A stretch of 64,000 nucleotides of DNA from Streptomyces sp. DH24. GTDB taxonomy: Bacteria > Actinomycetota > Actinomycetes > Streptomycetales > Streptomycetaceae. A program made the translations under genes and the position numbers. Position 1 is the first letter of the stretch; each line of letters opens with the position of its first letter. A model generated the notes under the pieces. That model was not told the origin of the DNA. It was given only the letters and a program-made list of their open reading frames with translations, and made no database searches. Below, in pieces: positions 15,899-24,694 of the stretch. The stretch spans positions 1 to 64,000 of the forward strand of contig NZ_JARVKW010000029.1 of assembly GCF_029813775.1 (NCBI RefSeq), given 5' to 3'.

Positions 15899-16735
15899 TC
15901 AGATGCCGACCTTGATGCGCGTGAAGCGCTTCAGGGTGACACCGGCCTCGTCCAGGACCTTCTGGACGGACTTCTTGTTGTCGAGCGCGTACGGCTGGCC
16001 CAGCAGCGTGGCGTCCTTGAAGAAGCCGTTGAGGCGACCCTCGACGATCTTCGGCAGGGCGGCCTCGGGCTTGCCCTCGGCGCGGGTGGTCTCCTCGGCG
16101 ACACGACGCTCGGTCTCGACGACCTCGGCCGGCACGTCCTCCTTGGAGAGGTACTTCGGCGCGAAGGCGGCGATGTGCTGGGCGACGCCCTTGGCGATCT
16201 CGGCGTTCGGCTTGTCGAGCTCGACGAGGACACCGATCTGCGGCGGCAGGTCGGGCATCGTGCGGTGCATGTACGCCGTGACGTAGCCGTCGGAGAACTG
16301 CGCGAAGCGGTCCAGAACGATCTTCTCGCCCAGGTTGGCGTTGGCCTCGTCCACGAACGCCTGGACGGTCTTGCCGGCCTCGATCTCGGAGGCGAGCAGC
16401 GCCTCCAGGTCCGCCGGGGAGGTCTTGGCGACGTGCTCGGCGATCGCCGTGGCGACCGACTGGAACTTGTCACCCTTGGCGACGAAGTCCGTCTCGCACT
16501 TCAGCTCGACCAGGACGCCGGAGGAGTTGTCGTCGGCGATGATCGAGACCACGGCGCCGTTCTCGGCGGAGCGGCCCTCGCGCTTGGCGACGCCCTTCTG
16601 GCCCTTGATACGGAGCGCCTCGACGGCCTTCTCGACGTTGCCCTCGGCCTCGTCCAGCGCCTTCTTGCAGTCCATCATGCCGGCGCCGGTGAGCTCGCGG
16701 AGCTTCTTGACGTCGGCGGCGGTGTAGTTCGCCAT
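15899..16735 (-). CDS. tsf: Elongation factor Ts
   Basis: A 278-residue guanine-nucleotide exchange factor for EF-Tu. Seen: ANYTAADVKKLRELTGAGMM, DCKKALDEAEGN of the N-terminal domain, CETDFVAKGDKFQ that inserts near the EF-Tu magnesium site, and the dimerisation core ending in a C-terminal module. Downstream of rpsB, as in most bacteria, with a hairpin between the two that could lower its expression. Confidence 0.96.
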   Translation of the reverse strand: MANYTAADVKKLRELTGAGMMDCKKALDEAEGNVEKAVEALRIKGQKGVAKREGRSAENGAVVSIIADDNSSGVLVELKCETDFVAKGDKFQSVATAIAEHVAKTSPADLEALLASEIEAGKTVQAFVDEANANLGEKIVLDRFAQFSDGYVTAYMHRTMPDLPPQIGVLVELDKPNAEIAKGVAQHIAAFAPKYLSKEDVPAEVVETERRVAEETTRAEGKPEAALPKIVEGRLNGFFKDATLLGQPYALDNKKSVQKVLDEAGVTLKRFTRIKVGI

Positions 16736-16847
16736 GAGTCTGTGAGTCTTTCTGAAGTCTGGAAGATCGGAGATCTACGGGGTCTGCCATCCACATCTAG
16801 TGGAAGATCCGTGTGGATCGCCGACTCACCGCTGACCTACGGGTGAA

Positions 16848-16882
16848 CGGCGGGAGCGGACTTCATGTCACCGCTCCCGCCG
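16848..16882 (-). terminator. Hairpin between rpsB and tsf
   Basis: Perfect 12-base arms CGGCGGGAGCGG and CCGCTCCCGCCG with an 11-base loop, 21 bases past the rpsB stop. Strong enough to act as a partial terminator or mRNA stabiliser that sets the rpsB:tsf ratio. Confidence 0.65.
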
Positions 16883-16902
16883 TCAACACCGACGCTGACG
16901 GG

Positions 16903-17808
16903 TCAGGCCTGCTCGGCCTCGGCGGCCGGAGCCTCGGCGGCGGGCGCCTCGGCGGGCTTCTCGGCCTCGGCCTCGGCGGCGGGGGCCTCCTCGGCGGGGG
17001 CAGCGGCCTCGGCGGCCGGAGCCTCGTCGGCCTTCTTCTCGCCCTCGAGCAGGTCGCGCTCCCACTCGGCGAGCGGCTCGCCCGCGGCCTTCTCGCCCTT
17101 GCCCTCGGTCGCGACGCCGGAACGGGCGATGAGGCCCTCGGCGACGGCGTCCGCGATCACGCGGGTGAGCAGGGTGACGGAACGGATCGCGTCGTCGTTG
17201 CCCGGGATCTTGTAGTCGACCTCGTCGGGGTCGCAGTTGGTGTCGAGGATGGCGACGACCGGGATGTTGAGCTTCCGGGCCTCGCCGACCGCGATGTGCT
17301 CCTTCTTGGTGTCCACGATCCAGACGGCGCTGGGCACCTTCTGCATCTCGCGGATACCGCCGAGGGTCTTCTCCAGCTTGGCCTTCTCGCGGGAGAGGAC
17401 GAGCAGCTCCTTCTTGGTGAGGCCGGAGGCGGCCACGTCCTCGAAGTCGATCTGCTCAAGCTCCTTGAGGCGCTGCAGACGCTTGTAGACGGTCGAGAAG
17501 TTGGTGAGCATGCCGCCCAGCCAGCGCTGGTTGACGTACGGCATGCCGACGCGGGTCGCCTGCTCGGCGATGGCCTCCTGCGCCTGCTTCTTCGTACCGA
17601 CGAACATGACCGTGCCGCCGTGGGCGACGGTCTCCTTGACGAACTCGTAGGCGCGGTCGATGTACGACAGCGACTGGAGCAGGTCGATGATGTAGATGCC
17701 GTTGCGCTCCGTGAAGATGAAGCGCTTCATCTTCGGGTTCCAACGACGGGTCTGGTGACCGAAGTGGACGCCGCTCTCCAGCAGCTCCCGCATCGTGACG
17801 ACGGCCAT
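16903..17808 (-). CDS. rpsB: 30S ribosomal protein S2
   Basis: A 301-residue protein. Residues 1-230 are a complete S2 (MRELLESGVHFGHQTRRWNP, IYIIDLLQSLSYIDRAYEF, TLLTRVIADAVAEGL). The C-terminal ~45 residues are an Ala/Glu/Pro tail with repeated PAAEA units, common in Streptomyces S2 and absent in E. coli. ATG at 17808 is preceded by GAGAGCGGCC. S2 binds late to the 30S subunit and helps recruit S1. First gene of the rpsB-tsf unit. Confidence 0.95.
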   Translation of the reverse strand: MAVVTMRELLESGVHFGHQTRRWNPKMKRFIFTERNGIYIIDLLQSLSYIDRAYEFVKETVAHGGTVMFVGTKKQAQEAIAEQATRVGMPYVNQRWLGGMLTNFSTVYKRLQRLKELEQIDFEDVAASGLTKKELLVLSREKAKLEKTLGGIREMQKVPSAVWIVDTKKEHIAVGEARKLNIPVVAILDTNCDPDEVDYKIPGNDDAIRSVTLLTRVIADAVAEGLIARSGVATEGKGEKAAGEPLAEWERDLLEGEKKADEAPAAEAAAPAEEAPAAEAEAEKPAEAPAAEAPAAEAEQA

Positions 17809-18090
17809 GGCCGCTCTCCTCGTGTTTCTCGGTTGTGCCGCGGAAACCGGACGGCTTCCGCGCCTGACGCCCGCGATGCGCCGTGCCGCGAAGGACCGAG
17901 GGGCGCTGACACCTGGACACCGGCTCGCGCCGGGCCCCGGTGTCGGGGCGTGCGAAGTCGACCCGGTGACCCGGATCGCCATCAGAAGTGTACGGGACCC
18001 GGGAGGCACCGGGTGACGCCGATACCCACAACGGGCCGGTCGTCCACAGGCCGTGGCGGCGGTCACCGACCGTGCGGCACGGTTCCTGAC

Positions 18091-18912
18091 ATGCGAACGA
18101 GGCGATACGGGTGGCTGGGCGCGGGGTTGCTGTGGGCACTGACGGGGGTGGTTCCGACGGGGGCGGCACGGGCGGACGGCCCGGTGTCGCCGGCCCCCTC
18201 CGCGTCCGGCCGGTTGGCGGCGACAGCACCCGCGCCGGCCACACCGGACCAGACAGCACCCGTTCCGGCGACACAGGCCCCGGGCGCACCGGGCTCGGCG
18301 CGGCCGGAACCGAGGGCATCGGACCCGGCCGCGCCGAGCCCTGGAACGTCGGACCCTGAAGCGCCGGACCCGGCCGCGCCGAGCCCTGGAGTGCCGGACC
18401 CTGGAGCATCGGGCCCGGCCGCGCCGAGCCCCGGGGTGCCGGACCCGGCGGTACCGGCGGTGGGCCGAATCTGGGCGGTGGGCGCTCGCCCCGCGGTCCT
18501 GCGCGGCTGGGACCCGCCCGCCACGCCGTACGGTCCGGGCCACCGGGGCGTGGACCTGGCGGCCCCGCCGGGCGCACCCGTGCGGGCCGTCGCCCCGGGC
18601 CGGGTGTCCTTCGCCGGCCGGGTGGCGGGACGGGGCGTGGTGTCGGTGGACCTGTCGGGCACGGGCACACCCCCACTGCGCACGACGTACGAACCGGTAC
18701 GGCCGTCGGTGGAGGAGGGCGCCGAGGTGGCGGCCGGCGACGTCCTGGGCACGCTGGACGGGTCCGCCCACTGCGGCGGCCCTTCCTGCCTGCACTGGGG
18801 CCTGCGCCGCAAAGACACCTACCTGAACCCGCTCGCCCTGCTCCCACCGTGGCTGGCGGGCAACGCGCCACCGAGGCTCCTGCCCGTGCTGGGAGTACCA
18901 CTGCCGGAATGA
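18091..18912 (+). CDS. Secreted M23 (LytM-type) peptidase domain protein
   Basis: A 273-residue protein. A signal peptide (GWLGAGLLWALTGVVPTGAARA) is followed by a Pro/Ala/Ser/Asp-rich linker of ~95 residues with three near repeats of PAAPSPG, then the peptidase-like domain from ~135. Zinc-site elements are GHRGVDLAAPPG (HxxxD) and CLHWGLR near the end. The first histidine and aspartate are present and the last motif is LHW, not the usual HxH, so catalytic activity is uncertain; many such proteins only bind peptidoglycan or activate amidases. Divergent from rpsB, convergent with the TetR gene. Confidence 0.82.
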   Translation: MRTRRYGWLGAGLLWALTGVVPTGAARADGPVSPAPSASGRLAATAPAPATPDQTAPVPATQAPGAPGSARPEPRASDPAAPSPGTSDPEAPDPAAPSPGVPDPGASGPAAPSPGVPDPAVPAVGRIWAVGARPAVLRGWDPPATPYGPGHRGVDLAAPPGAPVRAVAPGRVSFAGRVAGRGVVSVDLSGTGTPPLRTTYEPVRPSVEEGAEVAAGDVLGTLDGSAHCGGPSCLHWGLRRKDTYLNPLALLPPWLAGNAPPRLLPVLGVPLPE

Positions 18913-18954
18913 CGCCGACCGCCAGGGCGTCGGCGCCGCACGCAGTGCGCCGGG

Positions 18955-19190
18955 ACCCAGCGCGTCAGACGCAGCACGTCAGGCGCAGCATGTCAGAGGC
19001 CAGCGCATCGAAGGCCGGCACGTCAGAGGCCAAGAGCAGGGCCGTGCGTCAGGCAAGGGCATCGGACGCGAAGCCTCGGCGCGACGCGTCAGACATACCG
19101 CGTCAGACATACCGCCTCAGACGCACCGCTCAGGCGCAACGCCTCAGCCGCACCGTCTCAAGCGCCACGCGTCAGACGCACCGCCTCGAA
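18955..19190. repeat. Degenerate ~14-bp tandem repeat array
   Basis: About a dozen units related to CGCGTCAGACGCAC lie head to tail, including two identical CGCGTCAGACATAC copies in a row near 19093-19120. Unit length drifts between 13 and 15 bases, which would break any reading frame, so it is not coding. It fills the gap between the convergent M23 peptidase and TetR genes (18913-19213), where no gene is supported. Confidence 0.7.
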
Positions 19191-19213
19191 GGCGGGACCT
19201 CGGGCACAGCGGG

Positions 19214-19795
19214 TCAGCCGCGCACGCCCCGCAGCACCATCGACACCGCCGCCTCCGTCACGACGCCCGGCTCCTCCGCCGCACCCAGCTCAATGCGCCG
19301 CACGGCCGCGTCGACGATCCCCTGGAGCAGCATCGCCGCCAGCCGCGGTTCCGCGTGGCCCAGCTCCCCCAGCGCCTCGACGATCATCGTGATCAGCCCG
19401 CCGTGGGCCGCCCGGATCTTCTCCCGCGCCCCGGCGTCCAGCTCGCTCGCGGAGATCGCGACGACGGCCCGGTGCCGCCGGTCCCCGACGAGTTCGAGCT
19501 GCTGGCGGACGTAGGCCTCGATCTTCGCCTCGGCCCCGTCGGCCTGGCCCATCGCCGCCTCGACCTCGGCCGCCCAGAGAGGGAAGTCGACCTCGCACAG
19601 TTCCTCGACCACGGCCGCCCGGGAACGGAAGTACTCGTACACGGACGAGCGCGCGAGCCCCGTGCGCTCGGCGAGGGCCGGGAAGGTCAGCGCCTCCGTC
19701 CCGCCCTCGGACAGCAGGGAGCGTGCCGCGTCCAGCAGGGCGGCTCGCTGCATCGACCGGTGCTCGGCCACGGAGGCCGCTCGAATCCTTGGCAC
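19214..19795 (-). CDS. TetR-family transcriptional regulator
   Basis: A 193-residue protein. Residues ~15-62 form the TetR DNA-binding domain (AALLDAARSLLSEGGTEALT, then LAERTGLARSSVYEYFRSRA), followed by an all-helical ligand/dimer domain that resembles TetR_C forms. GTG at 19795 gives the expected length. It lies just downstream of whiG (70-base gap, same strand) and may be co-transcribed with it. Target genes and ligand unknown. Confidence 0.85.
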   Translation of the reverse strand: MPRIRAASVAEHRSMQRAALLDAARSLLSEGGTEALTFPALAERTGLARSSVYEYFRSRAAVVEELCEVDFPLWAAEVEAAMGQADGAEAKIEAYVRQQLELVGDRRHRAVVAISASELDAGAREKIRAAHGGLITMIVEALGELGHAEPRLAAMLLQGIVDAAVRRIELGAAEEPGVVTEAAVSMVLRGVRG

Positions 19796-19865
19796 GCCGT
19801 CCAGCTTACGGAGGGACCGCTCCGGGCGGGAGGCACACCGGCCGGGCTGTCCTCTTCCGGCAGGG

Positions 19866-20708
19866 TCAGCGGCCGAAGCTCGCCAGCTTGGCGCGCAGCT
19901 GGAGCACCGACTTGGTGTGGATCTGGCTGACGCGGCTCTCGGTGACACCGAGCACGTTGCCGATCTCGGCGAGGGTGAGGCCCTCGTAGTAGTACAGGGT
20001 GACGACGGTCTTCTCCCGGTCGGGCAGGGTGTTGATCGCCCGCGCGAGGAACCTCCGCAGCTCCCGGTCCTCGGCCACCTCGACCGGGTTGTCGGCGGCG
20101 GTGTCCTCCAGCGTGTCCATGAGGCTGAGCCGGTCGCCGCCCTCGCCCCCAACGTGCAGCAGCTCCTCCAGAGCGACCACGTTGGCCAGCGACAACTGAC
20201 TGAAGACCGCGTGGAGTTCTTCCACCGCGATGCCCATCTCGGTGGCGACCTCGGCCTCCGAGGGGGTGCGCCGCAGCCGGGCCTCCAGGGTCGCGTAGGC
20301 ACGCTCGACGTTGCGCGCCTTCTGCCGCACCGAGCGCGGGATCCAGTCGAGCGCCCGCAGTTCGTCGATCATGGCGCCGCGGATCCGGGTGATCGCGTAC
20401 GTCTCGAACTTGATCTCCCGGTCGATGTCGAACTTCTCGATCGCGTCGATCAGCCCGAACACGCCGGACGAGACGAAGTCGGCCTGTTCCACGTTGGGCG
20501 GCAGGCCGACGCTGACCCGTCCCGCGACGTACTTCACGAGCGGCGAGTAGTGGAGGATGAGCTGCTCCCGCAGCCGCTCGTCCCCGGTCGCCTTGTACGA
20601 CCGCCACAGTTCGTCGAGCGTCGAGGGAGCGGGCGGCCGCACGCTGCCACCGTCACGGGCGGCTGGGGGGATGGCCGCCCGGTCGGACCCGGAGGTGTGC
20701 TGGGGCAT
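19866..20708 (-). CDS. whiG: Sporulation RNA polymerase sigma factor WhiG
   Basis: A 280-residue sigma-28/FliA-type factor. Seen: region 2 (KYVAGRVSVGLP, SSGVFGLIDAIEKFDIDREI, KFETYAITRIRGAMIDELRA), region 3 (RTPSEAEVATEMGI) and the region 4 helix-turn-helix (LTLAEIGNVLGVTESRVSQI). Known: WhiG commits aerial hyphae to sporulation in Streptomyces, switching on whiI and whiH, and is held inactive by the anti-sigma RsiG with cyclic di-GMP. Streptomyces are not flagellate, which explains a FliA-like factor with a developmental role. A divergent variable N-terminal stretch (residues 1-28) precedes region 2. Confidence 0.95.
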   Translation of the reverse strand: MPQHTSGSDRAAIPPAARDGGSVRPPAPSTLDELWRSYKATGDERLREQLILHYSPLVKYVAGRVSVGLPPNVEQADFVSSGVFGLIDAIEKFDIDREIKFETYAITRIRGAMIDELRALDWIPRSVRQKARNVERAYATLEARLRRTPSEAEVATEMGIAVEELHAVFSQLSLANVVALEELLHVGGEGGDRLSLMDTLEDTAADNPVEVAEDRELRRFLARAINTLPDREKTVVTLYYYEGLTLAEIGNVLGVTESRVSQIHTKSVLQLRAKLASFGR

Positions 20709-20978
20709 TCGTCGCCTTGTGCCGTTCTGCTGTGGAGTGGTGGTACCTGGGTGAGCTGTCGGTCTGATGTCGAGTTGCCTTCTGCGTCGGAATCCTCGTG
20801 AGCGTAGCGTGACTGCGGTGTCGCGGTGTGCGAAGACGACGGCGGCGGGGGTGCGCAGATACGTTCCGCGAGGCGCTCCTCGGGGTCACGGTGATCGCTG
20901 TGCGTGATCTCCGCGATGCTCCAACTGCGGGAAATCCCAAGGCTGTCGGCGTTCCCCCGGACGGCCGAACACGCTCCG

Positions 20979-22139
20979 TCAGGAGCGGCGCCGACCATCC
21001 CGGACGGAGATCACGGCCTGGCGTGTCAACTTCCAGCCGTCGTCATGTCGTTCGACGTATCCAAGTGCTCTGAGTTCGTACAGTCTCGCGATCGCGTCGT
21101 CCTCGCTCGTCTGAGCGCCGCGCGCGATCTCCGCAGCCGTCGCCGCCCGGCGCGCGGGCAGCGCGGCGAGGACGTGCCGGGCGCGAGGTTCCAGCAGGTC
21201 ACGGGGCAGTACGGGGCCGCGCCGGTCGGGGGCGAGGTCGCCGATGTCACCGACCATTTCGATGACGTCCGCGGCGTCGGTGACGAGGACGGCGTCGCCG
21301 CGCAGGAGCTCGTGCACGCCCGCGGAGAGGCCGCTGGTGGCCGGTCCGGGTACCCCTATCGTGTGGCGCCCGAGGCGTTGGGCGGCGCGCGCCGTGACGA
21401 GTGAGCCGCTGCGGTGGGCGGCCTCGACCACGACGGTGCCGCGGGTGAGGGCGGCGATCACCCGGTTGCGCAGGATGAACCTGCTCGGTGTCGGATGTTC
21501 CCCGGGCGCCAACTCGCCCACCACCAGTCCTTGTTCGGCGATCCTGTTGATCAGTTCCGTGTGGCCGCGCGGGTAGGGGCGGTCGACGCCGCAGGCCAGG
21601 ACGGCGACGGTGGCTCCGCCGGCCCCGAGAGCACCCCGGTGGGCGGCGCCGTCCACCCCGTAGGCACCTCCGGAGACGACGACCCAGCCGCGTCCGGCGA
21701 GGTCGGCGGCGAGGGTGGCGGCCATGTGCGCGCCGTACTCGGTGCAGGCGCGGGCGCCGACGACGGCGACGGACTTCAGCGCCCACATCCGCAGGCTGGG
21801 CCGGCCCCGCACCCAAAGACCCAGCGGCCGGGCGTCACCGAGGTCGTCGAGTTGGCCGGGCCACTCCGCCCCGCCGGGCCGCACGAACCGCACCCCGGCC
21901 TCCCGCGCCACGGCGAGGTCCCGCCGGGGGTCGGCCTGCCCGGCCCGCGCGAGCAGCCCCGCCCACCGCCTGCCGCTCACTCCGGGCAGCGGCGGGGCCC
22001 CCTCCCGCAACCGCCGCGCCACTTCTTCCACCCCGAACTCCCGCACCCACCGGCCGCCGGCCTCGTCACCGGGTTCGACGACCCGGGTGAGCAGGACGCG
22101 GTCGAGCAGGTCACCGGCCGGGTCGGGTCCGGCGCTCAC
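20979..22139 (-). CDS. dprA: DNA-processing protein DprA/Smf
   Basis: A 386-residue protein. The Rossmann-like DprA domain is clear: VAVVGARACTEYGAHMA, VSGGAYGVDGAAHRGAL, YPRGHTELINRIAEQGLVV and FILRNRVIAALTRGTVVVEA. A C-terminal winged-helix domain follows (LPARRAATAAEIARGAQTSE). DprA loads RecA on single-stranded DNA during natural transformation; in non-competent bacteria it still helps recombination. GTG at 22139 overlaps the comM stop as GTGA, so translation is coupled. The 270-base gap before whiG shows nothing I can name beyond a probable whiG promoter. Confidence 0.93.
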   Translation of the reverse strand: MSAGPDPAGDLLDRVLLTRVVEPGDEAGGRWVREFGVEEVARRLREGAPPLPGVSGRRWAGLLARAGQADPRRDLAVAREAGVRFVRPGGAEWPGQLDDLGDARPLGLWVRGRPSLRMWALKSVAVVGARACTEYGAHMAATLAADLAGRGWVVVSGGAYGVDGAAHRGALGAGGATVAVLACGVDRPYPRGHTELINRIAEQGLVVGELAPGEHPTPSRFILRNRVIAALTRGTVVVEAAHRSGSLVTARAAQRLGRHTIGVPGPATSGLSAGVHELLRGDAVLVTDAADVIEMVGDIGDLAPDRRGPVLPRDLLEPRARHVLAALPARRAATAAEIARGAQTSEDDAIARLYELRALGYVERHDDGWKLTRQAVISVRDGRRRS

Positions 22140-23761
22140 GTCAGCGCGCCGATCGCCATGGGCACCCCGCGAGGCACACCGGTGCGCAGTTGCAGCGCGA
22201 GGGCGACGTCCGTGGCGTCCGGCCGGTCGTGGGAGACGAGGTCGGCCACGGTCCAGGCGACGCGCAGCACCCGGTCGATTCCGCGGGCGGTGAGCGCGCC
22301 GCGTTCCAGGCTCCGCTCGGCCTCGTCCATGGCTCCTGGCGCGGCCGACCAGCGACTGCGCAGCTCGCGTCCGGGCACTTCGCTGTTGGTGCGCCAGGGG
22401 GTGCCGGCCAGCCGTGCCGCCGTCCGTTCCCGGGCTGCCCGTACCCGGTCGGCCACGGTGGCGGTGGATTTGCCGCGGCTGCCGAGCCGGGTCAGTTCGG
22501 TGCGCGTCACGCGGTCCACCTCGACGCGGAGGTCGACGCGGTCGAGCAGCGGGCCGGACAGTCTGGCCTGGTAGCGGCGGATCGCGGAGGGCGGGCACTC
22601 GCAGAAGTCGTCCCGCTGGGAGAACCGGCCGCACGGGCACGGGTTGGCCGCGAGCACCATCAGGAACTTCGCCGGGAAGCGCACGACGCCGGCGCTGCGC
22701 GCGATGACGACGTGGCCCGCTTCCAGGGGCTGGCGGAGGGCGTCGAGTGCGTGGCTGCTGAATTCCGGTGCCTCGTCGAGGAAGAGGACGCCCCGGTGGG
22801 AGAGCGAGACCGCTCCCGGCCGTGCGATGCCGGGGCCGCCTCCGACCAGGGCCTGCATGGTCGCCGAGTGGTGCGGGGCGCAGTAGGGCGCCGTGTCGAT
22901 CATGGGTTTGCCCGGTGGGAGCAGGCCGGCCACCGAGTGGACCGCCGTCACTTCGAGCGCCTCCTGCCTGCCGAGCCGGGGCAGGATCGCGGGCAGCCGC
23001 TCGGCGAGCATCGTCTTCCCGGCGCCCGGCGGCCCTTCGAGGAAGAGGTGGTGTCCCCCGGCGGCGGCCACTTCCACCGCCGTGCGCGCCGAGATCTGGC
23101 CCACGACGTCGGCGAGGTCGTGGCCCTGGTCGTGGTGGGCCGCGCCCGTGCTGTGCATGCCCGTGGCGGCTCCCGCACCGGGCACGCGCAGTCCGGCGAG
23201 GAGCGGGTCAGGGCGGCCCGGTTCGTCGGGTTCCTCGTCGGGCACGGGTTCGTCGGCGAGGACGGCGATCAGCTGCCGCAGGCTGCGCACCCCCAGAACC
23301 GACACTCCCGGCACCAGCGAGGCTTCCGCGGCGGCGCACTCCGGCACGACGACCTGCTCGTATCCGGCGTCCGCCGCGGCCAGCACGGCGGGCAGGGTGC
23401 CCCGCACCGGCCGCACCCTTCCGTCCAGCCCCAGCTCCCCGATCATCACGATGTCGGCGAGGACCCGGGGGTCGATGCGCTCCGCCGCGCCCAGGACGGC
23501 TGCGGCGACGGACAGATCAAAGCCGCTGCCACTCTTGGGGACGGACGCCGGGCTCAGGCCGACGGTGAGTTTCTTCTGGGGCCAGGACGCCCCCGAGTTC
23601 ACCACCGCGGCCCGCACCCGGTCGCGGCTCTCCGTGAGGCTCTTGTCCGGCAGCCCGACCAGCGTGAACGCCGCGACGCCGGGTTCGAGGTCGGCCTGGA
23701 CCTCCACGACGACGCCCTCGACGCCGACGAGGGCCACCGAGCACGTACGGGCGAACCCCAT
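22136..23761 (-). CDS. comM: ComM/YifB AAA+ helicase (Mg-chelatase-like)
   Basis: A 541-residue protein with the family's three parts: an N-terminal Lon-like domain (SVALVGVEGVVVEVQADLEP, GLSPASVPKSGSGFDLSVA), an AAA+ core with Walker A GPPGAGKTM near residue 245 and Walker B VLFLDEAPEF, a zinc-type cluster ANPCPCG...CECP, and a C-terminal Mg-chelatase domain (ARGIDRVLRVAWTVADL). Known: ComM is a hexameric branch-migration helicase that extends heteroduplex during transformation. It starts directly after yraN and overlaps dprA, forming one operon. Confidence 0.93.
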   Translation of the reverse strand: MGFARTCSVALVGVEGVVVEVQADLEPGVAAFTLVGLPDKSLTESRDRVRAAVVNSGASWPQKKLTVGLSPASVPKSGSGFDLSVAAAVLGAAERIDPRVLADIVMIGELGLDGRVRPVRGTLPAVLAAADAGYEQVVVPECAAAEASLVPGVSVLGVRSLRQLIAVLADEPVPDEEPDEPGRPDPLLAGLRVPGAGAATGMHSTGAAHHDQGHDLADVVGQISARTAVEVAAAGGHHLFLEGPPGAGKTMLAERLPAILPRLGRQEALEVTAVHSVAGLLPPGKPMIDTAPYCAPHHSATMQALVGGGPGIARPGAVSLSHRGVLFLDEAPEFSSHALDALRQPLEAGHVVIARSAGVVRFPAKFLMVLAANPCPCGRFSQRDDFCECPPSAIRRYQARLSGPLLDRVDLRVEVDRVTRTELTRLGSRGKSTATVADRVRAARERTAARLAGTPWRTNSEVPGRELRSRWSAAPGAMDEAERSLERGALTARGIDRVLRVAWTVADLVSHDRPDATDVALALQLRTGVPRGVPMAIGALT

Positions 23762-24124
23762 TCAGGCCACCCCCCGCGCGTGCTCGACGACGGCCGCGCC
23801 GCGCTGCGGGAGCAGCACGCCGACCAGGTCGATGCGGACGCCTCCGGGCGGTGCTCCGCCGTGGGTGTGGATCCAGCCCTCGGCGAGCTCCCGCAGCCGC
23901 GCCGCCTTCTCCGGGGTGACCGCGGCCATGGGGTGCTCGAAGGCGCTCCCCCTGCGCGTCTTCACCTCGCACACCACGAGGACGTCACCGTCCCGGGCCA
24001 CGATGTCGATCTCGCCGGTCCTGCCGCAGCGCCAGTTGCGCTCCAGGACCGTCATGCCGGCCTCGGTCAGCCGCCGCGCGGCCAGACTCTCGCCGTACTT
24101 GCCCATCGCACCTCGTGCGTTCAT
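23762..24124 (-). CDS. yraN: UPF0102 / YraN-family predicted nuclease
   Basis: A 120-residue protein, normal family length. Seen: GKYGESLAARRLTEAG, RTGEIDIVARDGDVLVVCEV then KTRR, which carries the E...D...ExK residues of a PD-(D/E)xK (Holliday-junction-resolvase-like) fold. Function is not proven; linkage to comM and dprA suggests a role in processing recombining DNA. Its stop abuts the comM start with no gap. An in-frame ATG six codons further in (MGKYGES) is an alternative start. Confidence 0.92.
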   Translation of the reverse strand: MNARGAMGKYGESLAARRLTEAGMTVLERNWRCGRTGEIDIVARDGDVLVVCEVKTRRGSAFEHPMAAVTPEKAARLRELAEGWIHTHGGAPPGGVRIDLVGVLLPQRGAAVVEHARGVA

Positions 24125-24329
24125 GTCGGCACCACCTCCGGCGCCAACAGTGCGGGCAGCTCAGCGAGCCGTGTGATCTTGGTGGACGGACCACGGGGTT
24201 GTGGAAAACTCCGTCACCCCTGTGGGGGACAGCAGCCAACAGGGACGACGGCCACTGGGGAACGGCAGCAGGACGGGGGCCCCGGTCGCACAGCGGGTCG
24301 CCCGGTGATGTTCAGTCACCCACCGGCGT

Positions 24330-24638
24330 TCAGCCGCCCGGCAGCTCCAGGTCGCTCTTGTTGAGCTCCTCGATGTTCACGTCCTTGAACGTCAGGACCC
24401 GGACCTGCTTGACGAAGCGTGCCGGCCGGTACATGTCCCACACCCAGGCGTCCGCCATGGACACCTCGAAGAACACCTCACCCTGGACCGAGTGCACCTG
24501 CATCTCGTAGTCGTTGGTCAGGTAGAAGCGCCGCTCGGTCTCGATCACGTATTTGAACAGACCGACGACGTCGCGGTACTCCCGGTAGAGCTTCAGCTCC
24601 ATCTCGGTCTCGTACTTCTCGAGGTCCTCGGCGCTCAT
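24330..24638 (-). CDS. DUF2469 conserved actinobacterial protein
   Basis: A 102-residue protein starting MSAEDLEKYETEMELKLYRE and containing ETERRFYLTNDYEMQVHSV and WVWDMYRPARFVKQVRV. I recognise the DUF2469 family, nearly universal and strongly conserved in Actinobacteria, usually near rnhB, lepB or yraN. It is acidic and likely soluble. No function is known. The 205 bases between it and yraN contain a CACCCCTGTGGGGG hairpin but no gene that I see. Confidence 0.9.
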   Translation of the reverse strand: MSAEDLEKYETEMELKLYREYRDVVGLFKYVIETERRFYLTNDYEMQVHSVQGEVFFEVSMADAWVWDMYRPARFVKQVRVLTFKDVNIEELNKSDLELPGG

Positions 24639-24694
24639 GGCATGTTCCCCTTCAGCCGTGCGGTCCCACCATTGTGCGCCAGTCCCACGGACCC

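Noticed and set aside
16813..18087. Plus-strand open frame through the rpsB locus into the M23 gene
   Set aside because: Opposite rpsB it is Gly/Leu/Asp-rich noise. Only the part from ATG 18091 has a signal peptide and the peptidase domain.
18955..19190. CRISPR array
   Set aside because: Repeats are ~14 bp, diverged, and adjacent without spacers of constant length; no cas genes are present.
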